From the NCBI GenBank assembly GCA_013399855.1, contig VXAY01002852.1, positions 165 through 64,164 of the forward strand: 64,000 bases of DNA, read 5' to 3'. The notes under the pieces are model-generated. The model had not been told where the DNA came from and ran no database searches. It saw only the letters and a list, made by a program, of their open reading frames with translations. A program made the translations under genes and the position numbers. Positions 28,906 to 41,365 of this stretch are shown here, in pieces (position 1 is the first letter of the stretch; every line of letters begins with the position of its first letter). The stretch comes from Oxyruncus cristatus (Eukaryota > Chordata > Aves > Passeriformes > Cotingidae).

Positions 28906-31160
28906 AGGTTCCTCCAAGGTAGCCACCTACTGGGGTTCCAGCACAGCAAAGGAGCTGGCATGCACTAGGCATGGCTAGACCATAACATAGACAGCTGGGA
29001 GTACAGGAAGGTGCTCAGCTTTAGCTTACCAACAAGCATGTGCCTCAGGCTGATACCTGTTCTCCCCTCTTGCTTGAAGACCTTCCCCTCAGGGGAACAT
29101 CTCCAGTATGCAGATGGCACTGCTCTTCTTTCCTAGGAGCTCATGCCCTGCCAGACAGGGGAAAGTCAAGGCTGGAATATGTTTGATCTTTGCCCTTGCA
29201 GATTTAGAGCCACCTATTCACTTCTGCTTGCTTTTCCTTTCTCCTACTAAAGTTTAATTTATTGGAGGATACTGTTGGCTGTACAACCAAGTTTGGTTTC
29301 AAATGGCAAAATTCAGTCTGTCAGGTAGCTTCACCCTCCTTGTCAACATAAATACCTCATGGCACAAGCCTCAAGAAGCACGTTGATCACTTGTGTTGGC
29401 CCTAACAGTCTTTCCAGCTGGTAATGAGAGCTACCATCCAACTTTAAAACTTCACTGATGTGGATGTTATTATCCTCATGAAGAACTGCTCTGGGCCTCA
29501 CTTTAAAGTTCCTCATTAACTTTGAAAGGAGAGCTTTCCTGTTTGTTTACATTTGCAAGCAAACAAGCTGGGCTTTGTACAAAGAACGAACTTCATTACC
29601 CTCCCGCTCTTTTCTGGAGCAAGGGTGGTTTTGCTTTCCTCAGCCTGCAGAAGGGCCCAAGAGCCAACCAACCACAAAAACAAGGGTGTGTAGGAGGAAC
29701 TGGCAGAGGAGGTGCAGGAGGTGACATGAAGGACGTCTGTAAGACCGCAGGAAATGCCAAATACTGAAGACAAAGGCTTGAAACAAAATAATACCCCAGA
29801 AATCTACCTCTTTCAATCATGTTGTGGCACAGTCAGCTTTTTCACACAGTTAATTATCTCCATGACAGCTCCACACTGAGCTGCTTGTGTTAGGCCAGCT
29901 CACATATACTGTAGCAGACACAGAGTGCAGAAGTTACAGAGAGATGTACTGAATATTCATTTTGCTCAACTACTTTTTCAAGTAATAGCATTTCCATTCT
30001 TTTAAGAAGCTGTAGTTCTTTAGTTCTTTTCTCTCCTTTTTTTTTTTTAATACTTTTTTTATTTTGGGAGCAAGAACAAACTGAAAAAAAGGGAATTGGT
30101 CTTTGAACTGTTCTATATTTACCACTTTTGGCTGGAGATAGCTGAACTTGATCCTATTACAAGAAATTCCCTCCCATGTGCTATTACACAATTTCCAGTA
30201 CACACACTTCAGTATGTTCACTCTTTCCCCTGTCTGGACCTCATACATCTGAGTGACCTTCCCTCCCACGGAGACATGTGGAAAAGAACTCAACAGAGGA
30301 GCCACAGACTTAAGAGGACAGCACCAGGAATCAGAGGGCAGGGAAGGGATAATGAATTCTTGCCGGTGCTGACATCAAGCAGCTGCTGTAAAGCTTGCCA
30401 TTAGTCCGTCTCCTTACCTGTTTTTTTTTCCAAAGCAAACAGATTTCCCATCTTCTTAGGTAAGGGGCAGCATAAAAGCAGTGGCAAGAGCTCCCCAGAA
30501 GCACATTTAGTGGTTACTGAGGAAGTTTCTGGAACAACACTCCCACCTGCTGGGCCTTGTTTGTTACAGCTGGGAATTTGGCAGTAGTTTGGGAGAATAC
30601 GACTTCCCTTCAACCCAGCAACACAGCCTCAGGTTTAGATTTTAACTTGATGCCAAGACTAACATTTTGGTCAAAAGCCCTCTTGGCTACAGGCTCTGGC
30701 AACATTCAGCAGGGGAGCTCTCCTGGCATGGCTAAATCTCGGCGGGATGCTCAGGTATAAGCATCCAAAGGACAACTTTCCCTGTCTGAGAGCTGTTCCT
30801 TGGAGAGAGGGGAGACCGTAACTAGGCAAAACGGAGAAGTCACCTCCATTCCACTGCACTCTTTGAAGGCCTCAGCATGTCAGAGAGAAGATTAAAGATA
30901 TGTGTCAACATGAATCAGAGGCCATTCACACAACTGAGTCATCCTAAAGACAGGAATGCTTGGATCAGAGCAGTGACACAGTTTTTCTTCATCAATTGTA
31001 TCCTGGCATAATAATCACTATTACAAAGGCAAAGAGAGACAGTGTCTGCAACAATTATTTAATCAAATGACACATAAAAAGTTTTTGCAATGACTGAAAG
31101 ATCTGACAGGGGTTGTAATAAGAACCAAAATTGCAGAATTTCTCAGGTTTAACAGTCTTT
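28906..31160. other. Intergenic sequence before the RPS19BP1 3' end
   Basis: No gene, RNA or recognisable repeat is seen apart from a T-rich tract near 30,040-30,060. Confidence 0.5.
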
Positions 31161-31184
31161 CAAAGCATCCTACCTTTCCAGGGA

Positions 31185-31190
31185 TTTATT
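31185..31190 (-). terminator. RPS19BP1: Candidate RPS19BP1 polyadenylation signal
   Basis: Plus-strand TTTATT is AATAAA on the minus strand, about 395 bp past the RPS19BP1 stop. It is the nearest good hexamer downstream of the gene that I saw. Confidence 0.45.
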
Positions 31191-31584
31191 AGTGCTGGTC
31201 CAAACACTTCTCCATTCAGATACAGTACTTTAAATACTCCCTGCCAAATAAAACAGATAGCAGAAGCCTTACATCCCGAGGAAGGGGAACAATATTTGTA
31301 TTTGGCTTGGTCCACCCTTCAGCATTAGGAATGCAAGACTTGCTGGGTGCAGGAAGATAATTATAAGGACATCTCAGAGCTAAGATAAGCTCCATGGCTT
31401 TGGCTGGCCAGGAACAAGTCCTGCACAGACGCAGAGCTGCCCTGCAAGTCTGACACTGAAGCCCTTGCTGGCAGAAGGGCATCTCTGATGTCCCATCTCA
31501 AACACGCTGAGGAAATGTCCAGTCCTGTGTGCTGAGCACTCAGCTGAAGAAAGACTGGAGCTGCAAGTATCCCTGTCACGTTGT

Positions 31585-33460
31585 TTATGGTATCCCAAAG
31601 TATTCTCTCTCAAATTTACGGAAATCTTCCTCAGTAAAGACAGTGCCTTCGGGCTTCTTCTTTTCTGCCTTCTCTGGAGGCTGATCTTTGGACTTCCTGC
31701 CTCTGTTCTGAGCAAGAACCTTCAGACAATACAAAAATGGAAAAAACAGCAGACATTGTTATCCCGATCAAACCACAAAATAGCAATTTTCAAGCTCACC
31801 TGCAGCATCGCTGCTATTCTGCAAGCACCCTGCTATATCCTGGAGTGCCTCCGAAGAAAAGTGAGAGGCAACCACCAATGTTAACCAAAGCAGGTCACTG
31901 GGAAAACAGTACATACCACTCTGGTCTTTGGAGTCAAATACAAAAACTTCTCTCTGTAGTAACAGAGATAGAAACACTGAATTCAACACAGATATTTCTG
32001 AAATTATGACCTTCTTTTATCATCTCTCTCCACGAGACAACTGGAAAACCGAAAAAGGTGGTGGAATTCCCTCAGCATTTTCTAATACACTGTCACCTCC
32101 TTTCACAATCGCCAGCCCGAGAAACGCTGGCCTAAACCACTTGGTTTGTTTATGTAAGTTAACAGCCTGTATCTCATTAAAATAGCCCAATACTCTAGCA
32201 GTGTCAGCTATCCTCCTCTTCAAATCCTGGCATGGAACTACTTTTTGGGAAAGACCACTGGCTAAATTCTCAAGTTATGAGCAACACCATTCAAGATGCT
32301 GCGAAATTCCTATTATATGAGCCAGCAGCATACCTGGCTCCTCGTCAAACAGCCTCCAGCTACAGAGGAGGCCAGTTTGATTGACAGTAAGGAGAAGGTC
32401 TGAACCAGGGCTTCTTTGCCAGATGAAGCTATGAAATCTTTGGTAATTAAGAAAAGCCAACAGTTGTCAGTACATTTGAGGAACCTGATCTAGCCGATGG
32501 CATCCCTGTTCCCGGTGGTGCAGTTGGAACTGGATGATCTTTAAGGTCCCTTACAACCCAAATCATTCTATCATTCTATGATCTTAACTAGTATCAGAGA
32601 ACAAAGCAGGGGACAACATATCAACAAGAGTTTAAAGCTTAGTAAGTTATTTTGCCAGTGAACACAGAAATTCCTCTAAGCAACTTGTAAACAGAAACCT
32701 GACTCCCTGCACAAGGTATAAAAGCTGTAAGATCCAGGGATGAGTCCCATTCATCTGCTTTCCACAGTGGAAACATATCCCCAAACAGAAATTAGTCTTA
32801 CCTTTTCTGTGATGGCTTTGTCTGCAACAAGTCGCCCCTTCAACATGTACTGCAGGTTTTCTCTCAAGTGATTCACAGGCTTCTTCTTATGATACTCCTC
32901 TGGGACAAAGCAGAGTGGGACAAAATAATCAGCTGCTCATCTAGGCAGCTCACGAGGAGACACACAGGCGGATCAGCGAGGCACCGGGACAAAGACACCG
33001 CTACAGCTCGGGGACAGGGCTGCGCCCACAAATCAGGCTGTGTTTAAGTGACACCAAAAGAGCATCCGGGAGGATGGGAAGGGATGGGATACAGCGACCG
33101 GCAGGGTGGCTGCGGGACACCACAAGGGGGCCCGGTGCGAGGCCTGTGGAGCGGCCGGGACTCACCTATTGCCGACTTCACGACTCTCCCCTTGACCGTG
33201 GGTTTGTTCCTGCCGGGCTCCGGCGCCCGCTTCCTCCGCCGNNNNNNNNNNNNNNNNNNNNNNNNNNNNNNNNNNNNNNNNNCCGGCCCCGCTGGGCTCC
33301 GGGAGGCGCCTTTCCCTGCCCTGAAGCGGGAATAGGGACGGAGTCAGTCCAGCCGTACGCCGGTAACCACCCGGTGCCCGCCCGCACAGCCCCCGGCCCC
33401 CGCGGGCTCACCCTGCGGCTCCAGCAGCTCCAGCCCCCGCCGCAGCAGCGCCGCCGACAT
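31585..33460 (-). CDS. RPS19BP1: RPS19-binding protein 1 (active regulator of SIRT1, AROS)
   Basis: AROS is a small nucleolar protein that binds RPS19, joins small-subunit ribosome assembly and modulates SIRT1. Exons on the minus strand are 33460-33412 ([16 protein letters not shown]), exon 2 ending at 33166, 32899-32802 and 31719-31585. Exon 2 reads [23 protein letters not shown] up to its donor and continues [18 protein letters not shown]. Exon 4 encodes [10 protein letters not shown] and ends [17 protein letters not shown] before TAA at 31585-31587. All donors and acceptors are GT-AG except the exon 2 start, which is unresolved because an N gap (33242-33282) lies in exon 2. With an acceptor at 33292 and a true gap of 41 bases the product is 135 residues (human 136). 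The stronger acceptor is at 33321. Confidence 0.95.
32475..32583 (+). mobile_element. CR1 LINE fragment (3' end) in RPS19BP1 intron 3
   Basis: AACCTGATCTAGCCGATGGC is followed by GGATGATCTTTAAGGTCCC and by ATTCTATCATTCTATGATC. This is the CR1 terminus in sense orientation with its tail repeats, opposite to RPS19BP1. Confidence 0.9.
33242..33282. other. Assembly gap (41 N) inside RPS19BP1 exon 2
   Basis: A run of N in very GC-rich sequence. It hides part of the basic N-terminal region of AROS. The true length is unknown. Confidence 0.98.
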
Positions 33461-33485
33461 GGCCGCGCCTCGGCCGCGCTTCCGC

Positions 33486-33591
33486 CCGGCCCCCACAGCG
33501 CCCCGCTGCCTGCCGGCCCCCACAGCGCCCCGCTGCCTGCCGGCCCCCACAGCGCCCCGCTGCCTGCCGGCCCCCACAGCGCCCCGCTGCC
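33486..33591. repeat. 27-bp minisatellite, four copies, upstream of the RPS19BP1 start
   Basis: The unit begins CCGGCCCCCACAGCGCCCCG and ends CTGCCTG. Copies start at 33486, 33513, 33540 and 33567 and are identical except that the last is truncated. It begins 26 bp upstream of the RPS19BP1 ATG (minus strand), so it lies in the 5' UTR or core promoter. The lack of spacers rules out a CRISPR array. Confidence 0.95.
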
Positions 33592-33865
33592 GCCCGGAGG
33601 GACGTAACAGCCTCCGGGGGTGCAGTAAATCGCGCCGTTGATGGACGTCTGTGTTCAACATTGCTAACTTGGCACCGTCTAGGTGCCAAGAGGATGGCGC
33701 CAGGCTCCTTTCGGTGGTGCCCAGCGACAAGACGATGAGCAGTGGCCATAAACTAAAGCACAAGAACTTTCATCTCAAAATGAGGAAGAACAGATAGCAA
33801 TTAGCAACCCTTACTCAAGGCCATCCCTTTCTCAAGGACATCCTGGTACTAACAAGCTTTAAGGA

Positions 33866-34300
33866 TGTAGTAAATCAAGATATTGATTTACATAGACATA
33901 CCTGTCCATTGCTAACTCGGCAAAATGCTCAAGTACAACTCAAGTATGTTCATTATAATATTAAAAATCGTGCCTGCAGGTCAAAAAGACCCCTGCCCAA
34001 GTGAAAGCCCTTCCCTTGAGCATGTGTAGAAGTTAGCTGGGCTTATGTAACTTACGGAAATTACTGACCCGTCACAGCAGAGGGTTTGTACATGTAAAGT
34101 TACTAACTCTGAACTTCTGTGTATAAATAATGTTGTGGATAGTCCAGTGGGTGTGCTTGGTTGGTGGAAGACCACCAAGCACCCAGGCCTGTGTAACTCT
34201 GAAATGTACTTGTTGCACACCGGGTAACAAATCCTATTTTATGGACACCATTAGGGGCAATTGCCATCATAGGGATAATAAAAGGCCAGGAGGAAAGGGA
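33866..34300 (+). mobile_element. LTR-like sequence, boundaries undetermined
   Basis: A TATA box (TATAAATA, 34122-34129) is followed by a stem-loop at 34149-34184 and downstream AATAAA-type hexamers (near 34,275), laid out like the U3-R part of a retroviral LTR. No TG...CA termini with a target duplication could be fixed. It could equally be a degraded element of another class or a cryptic promoter. Confidence 0.35.
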
Positions 34301-37300
34301 ATAGTGTCATGTTTTGTCTTAGTGAGGTCCCAAAATCCAGATTTAGCTTTGTGCTTTGTCAGGCAGAGAGGTTTGCTCTGCCATAAATTGCATCTACTAT
34401 TCAGGGTTACCTTAGTCTATTTGTTTAATGCTTCCTTTTCCAGTTTTCACCCCTCTAGAGACTTGATGCTAATGTCTGCTAAATTTAGCTATTATTTGAA
34501 TAAAGTTTATTCAATTATAGCCAGTGCTGGCAGTAACAAGCTGACACTGGAGGAGAGAGGTTCTCCCTTAGACATGTCCTGCTGGGAGAAAGTGATGCAA
34601 ATGGCTCATTGTTTCTCATAGTAATGATTTCTAACAGGCACTGATAACAGCTAAACCTCAGCTTATTAAAAGACAGTCATTCTCTGGAAATTGGTCTCCA
34701 GCCCCTGCAGATGTCACCTCGATGCCTGTCTTTTTTTGTTCATTCTCTTCTGAATCCCTCCCTGGATGGGTCCTGGCATCCTGTGTCAGTTTCTGCTGAT
34801 GGTGCTGATACATTTCTCTAGACAGGACTTGGTATTTATTCCTAGCTTCAAGACTGGAGAACATTAACTGCTTGTTCAGCATGTCACTTTTCACTCTTAA
34901 TTTTCCTTTTACAGTCCTCTGAGACTTTTTTTTTTTTTTTGATTGATTTGGAGGGCGAGTCACCAGGTATGTAAAGCAGAGCACTCCTCCACTTTCTTGC
35001 TTTCTTTTTGTAGCTGGCGGAATATAAAGTTTGCTCAGCTCTTATTTCCTGACAGGTTTGTCCTTCTAGTTTTGTGAAAGCTCACAAAATTACAAAGAGG
35101 TTATTGTAGTTTTGCAAAGGAGAAGCTGAACAAGCCATGGGTTCCTAGCCTATTGGCGAAATTGAAGAAAGCAATAGAGAGTATTCAAGTCAGCAGAAAA
35201 GTTATTGCTTGTATACTCAGATTATCTTTATCTTGGTCAGAGTGAGATAAATGATAGCTGCCAGTGATCTTGCCGTGGAGAAATCATTTTCAAAAATACC
35301 TCCTCAGTCAAACGCTCTCTTTTAGCCCCTGAAATACAATTTACAGGTTCTTTGTGGCTGTTCATGGTTGCATATTGCATAGTAAATTCAAGATAGCTTA
35401 TTCTACTGATTAAATACTGTGTCTGTATCATTTATTAGAATTACCTAATACATTTTTACACATGCTTTGTGTCAGAATGGTGCAACCTCATAAATGCCTT
35501 ATGCAGGCACCTGATGCAAAAACAGCTTTGTTACCAACACAGCAAAACATGTTTAACAAATTAGTGTGGTAGAAGCTGCACTGATTTATTACTCTGTTGA
35601 TGGAAAATATATGCCCTTTTCTACCTCAAAAGCCAACCATTACCAGTACCACCTCATTTCCATTTCTGTTGTGCCAATTAGTAAAGCTCTCAGTTACAAC
35701 AGGTCTCTCAGAAAATCTGACTCCCTTCTTATTAAATACCTTCAGTAGGAAGGAATCGTAACACAGGCAATGCCTCCTTTTGACCAGCCGACTTGCTGTG
35801 ATTTTAGTCAGCAATTACCTGCAGAATAAAGATTAATGAGCGCACAGGGGTCACTTTGCTGAGGAGGGAGGGAAAGGCACTGTCTTTAACTGCATTCGCG
35901 GACTCCTGCCTCAGAATCTGGTCAGGCTCTTGGAGCTGGTTAGTTCACCAAGAAGTTAAATGCATGCATGCTTTGTGGTGTGATGCATTCCCCAGGTTTG
36001 GATCTGTTACCAAAATCATGGTCTAACATAGGCTACAGGTTTTTTAACACTTTGTGAAATCATGTAGCTATTATTAATACATTACATTTCTTCAGCTCCT
36101 TTCAACGGGATCTGGCAGCTTTTCCCAGGGCTGATGGCTGGATGTTTCTCCTAACTGCGTTCTGGCTGCAGCTGTTCTTGGCCTTGCCAGACATGGTGAT
36201 TGTAGCATCTGTCGTGTCTCTGTCCAGGTGACTTTGGTACAACCAAGACCTGTCACGCTCCTTCAGGCAGAGGCGCAGAGTCTTCCCTTGCCCTTTGACT
36301 TCAATAGAGAATTATGCTCACATCTTACCCCTGCACTGCTAAACAAGATAATTTTATTGACTTATATTAGGAATGCATAATCATCTCTTGATACGAACTG
36401 ACGTTGCCTGTGTATTATATGTTACTTTAAGTCTGTATATATGTAGAATTTAGGCATCTGGATCACGTAGTCTCTTCTATATGTCCTAAACTGTAAAATA
36501 TCCTCTGCTGACCTTAGCATAAGTAAACTACCTGTATTTGATAAATCTGCTTTATGCTGAGCACAGCATATTAAATGGTGTATTCCTCTTTGCAGGAGCA
36601 TCCATGGCTTTATCACTCTCTCAGTGATGATGTGCTCTTTATGTTATCATGATATACACACTTAACTATCTGTTTCTTTTACTGAGTCACTATTGAAAGC
36701 AGTTGAGCAGACCCTACAAATAGCTTTTTCCAGACTAGTACATACTATTAAAAATTTAATGTTAGGAGACTTTGTGTCTATGTCAGTACAAAAAAAAAAA
36801 ATAAAAATCAGGATTTAATTATACTGTTTTAAGGCCTCTACTCAAATTAAAATTTCATTCAAGATGAATAAAATTAAAATTTCATCACTTTGTAATTCCT
36901 CAAAAATCGGTTCAGTTAGCTCTTTGAAGTGCTTTGGGGACAGAATGAATGTCAAATGGTCTTCATTTAAATGTAAAACATCCAAATAAATCACCATCTT
37001 AGAGCCTGAATAATCTAAGTTTGCATGGCAAAATCCACAGGTGCTGCATTTCAGATTGAGAATGTCTTTCTTTCCGAGAGTTAAGCTATTTTAGAAAGCT
37101 TTCTGACTCTAATGTCCATGTTTTATAGCTTTCTTTAAATCTCACGCCTCAGCGGGTAGCTGGCTTTTCAATTACAAATAACCCAGCACACAGATCAGTT
37201 GGAGTTTTAAGTAACTTCCATAAGTGAATATTATCAGTTCACTTTCCACTTGCTTTCTTGTGGCATCGGAAAATGGGAATTTTTCCTGTTTGAATATGTT

Positions 37301-39240
37301 GATAGAGTTTCTGGTTCATCTTGGAGTGACTTCTTCTCCCTGTTGTTCTTGGCTTTGGGAGATGTCTGATTGGTTTGTTCCACCTTATTATTCTGTACTA
37401 TATGCTAATAAAGACGTAACTGATGTTCATGTCTAATCATATTGCTGTCAGTGGCAGTTCATAATAGCTGTTTGTTTGCTCTTACTTTATGTTCCAGCTT
37501 CTGGATTCAGGAGGTTACATAGGAGTCTCAGTCTGAAGGAATTCTGTGAAGAATGTGAGAAAACAGAAGCTGGGGGCAGCATTAGAAGCAATCACAAACA
37601 TTTATTTCAGTTTAGGGCTTTTTAAAAAACAGTCTTATGATTTGGAGAAACAGGATCCTGATGTTTGAACACTTGCTATTGTCCACACTGACACATATAC
37701 CTGTATGTTCTCTTCCAAAACAAATCAGACCAATTTTCAAGCTGATTTATAACAGATTTTTGCCTCAGCATGTTTCTTCACATATGGATTATGGAATGTG
37801 CTTTGCTTTAAGCAGCTGTCCAATTTTACCACTTCCTACATTCTGTATTTTCTCTTGCACAGCAATATCTAAAGCTGCTGTCATTAATATTTAGTTGTGT
37901 TTGCTGACTTGAAGCAGTTTGCATTGCGGTCACTGTTCCTACAAAGAGCCATGGATCACTGCCTGCCCTGTGCCTCAAGTGCATTGGAACCTTTGTCCTT
38001 TAACTGTGTGACATGCCTTTGAAAAGCAATTTGACTTTCTGTCCTACTGAATTTGAACAAGGGCTGGGCGGTGCTTTGATTCATACACTTGCATGGATAA
38101 GTGTCTAGTTACTTTAGACTGACAGAAAGTCTTTTACTCTGATTTTTTTTTTAATCCAATGCAGATACCAACCTCTTTCATTCGCTTTTCAGTGACCTGT
38201 TCCAGATCACCAAGAGTCTGGCTCCGCCTTGCACAGCTTCTGCAGATGATGTTGGCACAGGTTAAGATTAAATCAGCTTCCCACCACACTAAATGCTGCA
38301 GTAAGAAATTAACTCTGTCCCTGAATGAGACGAGTTAGTATCCTCCTACACAGACAAGATAAGGAGGCACAAAGATTAAGCAACTCTCAACATATACTTG
38401 GTCTCCATCTGGCTTTTTTTGCTCCAAATGGAAGAGAACAAGCATCAGTAGCTCTGCTGATGCTCTAGGAGCCCACTTCGTAGACAGAGGTAATATTTTT
38501 AAGAACATAAATGTTTTATTTGGGAAAAAGTCCTTTTTCAGGGCTTGGAATGCCTTAAAAAAGCACTTTGCTAGTAATATTTTTGCCTATAATACAGAGC
38601 TGGTGTCACAAGGTTTTTGTGGTCAGAAAAATGGGCATACAGACTCACAAAAATGCCTGAATGTCCAGTGTCCTCATACTTTCTATTGTTCCCTGAAGGG
38701 AAAATTATTTTAAGAAGGGCATCTGCTGGTCTTGTATACCTCCTAGAGGGGAGCAGGCAAAATGGGTCTGCAGCTGGAGGTGAATGATTTCCCTCTCTGT
38801 TTCCCACCTCTATCCTTAAATGTCCAAAGGAATAAGTACTAGAAGGACCTTAGGGCTCAGAGTGATTAACTTTTCCCCGTTCCTTCTGTGGGCCATAGAC
38901 ATGAGTCTTCCTCCTGACCTCCTCACCTACTTCATTCCTACAGAACAGGCTCAGGGAGAAAGTAACAGACCTTACTGCCACCGTTTCCCTCAGTCTAGAA
39001 GGTCAAAAGCTATCCTGCTGCAGTTGCTTTTTCTTTTCCCTAAAAAACTGGGAAAAGAGGATAAAGATTCTTTGGTGAAGCAGGGATGGGCCTCAGTGAA
39101 CAAAAAGCAGAGGAGCTGTGGACCAGGAACTGCTAAATGCTGGTGAATGGGTGTAACAGATGGTGGACAAGGGAAAGAGTTTGCCAGGCTGAATGAAATG
39201 CATTGTAGAAAGGTGGATAAAGCATGGACAACACTACTGC

Positions 39241-39290
39241 CATATGTACAGTATATATATGTACATATATACAGTACATATATGTACATA
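39241..39290. repeat. AT-rich imperfect inverted repeat
   Basis: Alternating GTAC and TATATA blocks form an imperfect palindrome centred near the ATGTACAT at about 39,260. Confidence 0.7.
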
Positions 39291-39354
39291 ACACTGGGGG
39301 TTATGGAAAAACTAGAGAGCTTTGGGCCCCTATCTTGCTTTTTAGGGCATCCAA

Positions 39355-39470
39355 CTTGGGGGGTTTTGTTGTTGTTGTTGTGGGGTTTTTTTTGTTTATA
39401 TATGGGGTTTTGTTTGGTTGTTTGGTTTGGTTTTTGGTGGTTTGTTTTTTTTTTTTTTTGGTGGTTTGGT
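39355..39470. repeat. G/T-rich low-complexity tract
   Basis: Runs of T, (GTT)n and scattered GGGG blocks with almost no A or C. Confidence 0.85.
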
Positions 39471-41069
39471 CACTGGCAGTGCTAGATCAGCACAACTTCC
39501 AGAATTTATGAATTGGTTGGTGGAAGCCTTTGAAGACTCTTCCAGGACATCTTCGCTTGTTATTTTGGAAGTTTACAGTTAGTGATGAGCTTGATGAGAC
39601 TTACACCTCAGTTACCAGCATCTGAGCCTCCAAGCTTACCAGGACCTTTGTTTTCCTTTCAAATCAGCTTCAAGCAGGTGGACTGTTACCTGTTGACTTT
39701 AGTTTTTTTCCTTTTCTTGCCTCTGTATTTCAGCCTATCTTTTTTTTTTTTGTCCTTTTGTGCTTCTAGAATTGATCTTTCCCCTTTCAATTGCACACTG
39801 ACCTCCCTGGCTTGACATTTGACCTTCTTTTGTTTCATTTTTGGCTTTCAAGTTACTCTTTGTTCCTTCCTTACATTGTTTGGTTTCCTCTTTGTGGCTT
39901 TCTTTCATGTTTAAGTCAGAAATCTGAGAAATCTGAAAAATTCACCCTGAAAAATATTCCACAGAAAATGGACAAATATTGAAACCAGGATTTTGAGACA
40001 AGGTTTGGTGTATAACATTCTTTAACTAGAGGGATTTGTAAAAAGGCAGCGGTGGTTCTCAGTTCTGGAAGTATTGTGGCCTTTGACGAAATAAAGCCTT
40101 GTTTCTTCCAGGAAGGATGTATTTTATCATGGTTATGATGCAATTAATGATTTCTTATGTAAAGAGCTTGGAAATACACAGAGAAGAGGGTACATTAGAG
40201 CTGAGAGCTTAAGTGTCCCCATGCTGCGTAGATGTGAAATTGGGGAATGTCAGTGGCTGTTGAACATGGCTGCTTTCAAAGAAGGGACAATGAGGTGGAA
40301 GGCTTTATGTTTTGTTCCCAGCCTCTCTGCCCCTTAAAATGTTTATAAGCCCCAGAGCTGGCTCAGAGTGCAGCAAAGTTTAGCTAGTTATGCTTGTCAC
40401 CAGCCATTAAGGGTTTGGAGACAGACAGGAGCTGGGCTGGGGCCGTCACGGGTGTGCTGCCTTAGGCAGGCCTTGTTAGTGGATGTCTGTGCTGCTCAGT
40501 GCAGAGCAGAGCCGGTAGAGCTGGGGGCAGCATTCCTGCTGCTGCTGCGGCTCCTGCCTGCTCTGATCTGTGTTGGCACCAGTGCAATCTTCCCGTGGCT
40601 AAGGTGTGTCATGCCCATGCTTCAGATGCTAAGGAGTAATGTCTCCCCTCCAGTTCCCTAGTCCCTTCAGACTTGGAGGGGAGCCATTTGGAGACAGTGG
40701 GAAAACGGGGAGCAGAAGAGGGACAGGGTTATGAAGGACTTGCAGTGGATGGAATGGCCAGGTTACCAGTGTGCATTAGAAAGGAGTGAGTCACATTAGC
40801 TGATCCCTTCCCCACTTGTTTCTGATGTGGGAATTGAGAGCAAGGTGGCATCATGGATGCTGCAAGCAGCAGGCAGGCTTGATGCTTATTGCCACAATGC
40901 ACACTTTGTGGTTTTCAGTTTGTGGGATTATTTTTTTCAGAATTGCTCAGAACTGCAAAGAATAACAAGTGAGGCTTCCCAGATCACAGAGTATTCTGTC
41001 CTGTGACTGGCATGCTGCATTTGTTAGTGTAGCGCCAGACCTCCCTCCCTCCCTGCACTCTGCTTCTGT

Positions 41070-41365
41070 TATTTTTTCTCCCTCCCTTCTTTTTCCTTTC
41101 CTTCCTTTGTTCTCTCTCTCCCTACTAGCTGTATTTTGTCTTTCCTTGACTTATTTCCTGTTTGCTTGACTGCTGTCTCTTTTTGCAGCCCTTGCTTCTC
41201 CAACAAGGATCTGCAATTTCTGAGGCTGTGGGAGGGTGACAGTTCAACCTGACCTTTTACCATTTTTTCTTGAATCTCAGCAGTTGAGTCCCTCTGAATT
41301 ATATGTTTGGCTCTCCCTTTTTCTCTCTTCCCTTTCTCTCCTTTTCTCTCCCTTTCCATCCATCT
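41070..41365 (+). repeat. Diverged local duplication, copy A
   Basis: The core at 41188-41303 begins GCCCTTGCTTCTCCAAC and runs to CCCTCTGAATTAT. It aligns with copy B about 1.37 kb downstream; both cores are flanked by CT-rich tracts. Confidence 0.75.

Noticed and set aside
33486..33591. CRISPR-like regular repeats
   Set aside because: Four head-to-tail 27-bp units with no spacers, in a eukaryotic 5' UTR; a minisatellite.
33344..33763. 139-codon minus-strand frame running through the RPS19BP1 start
   Set aside because: Only the part from 33460 to 33412 is the real first exon. The rest is the upstream 27-bp repeat and intron 1 read through.
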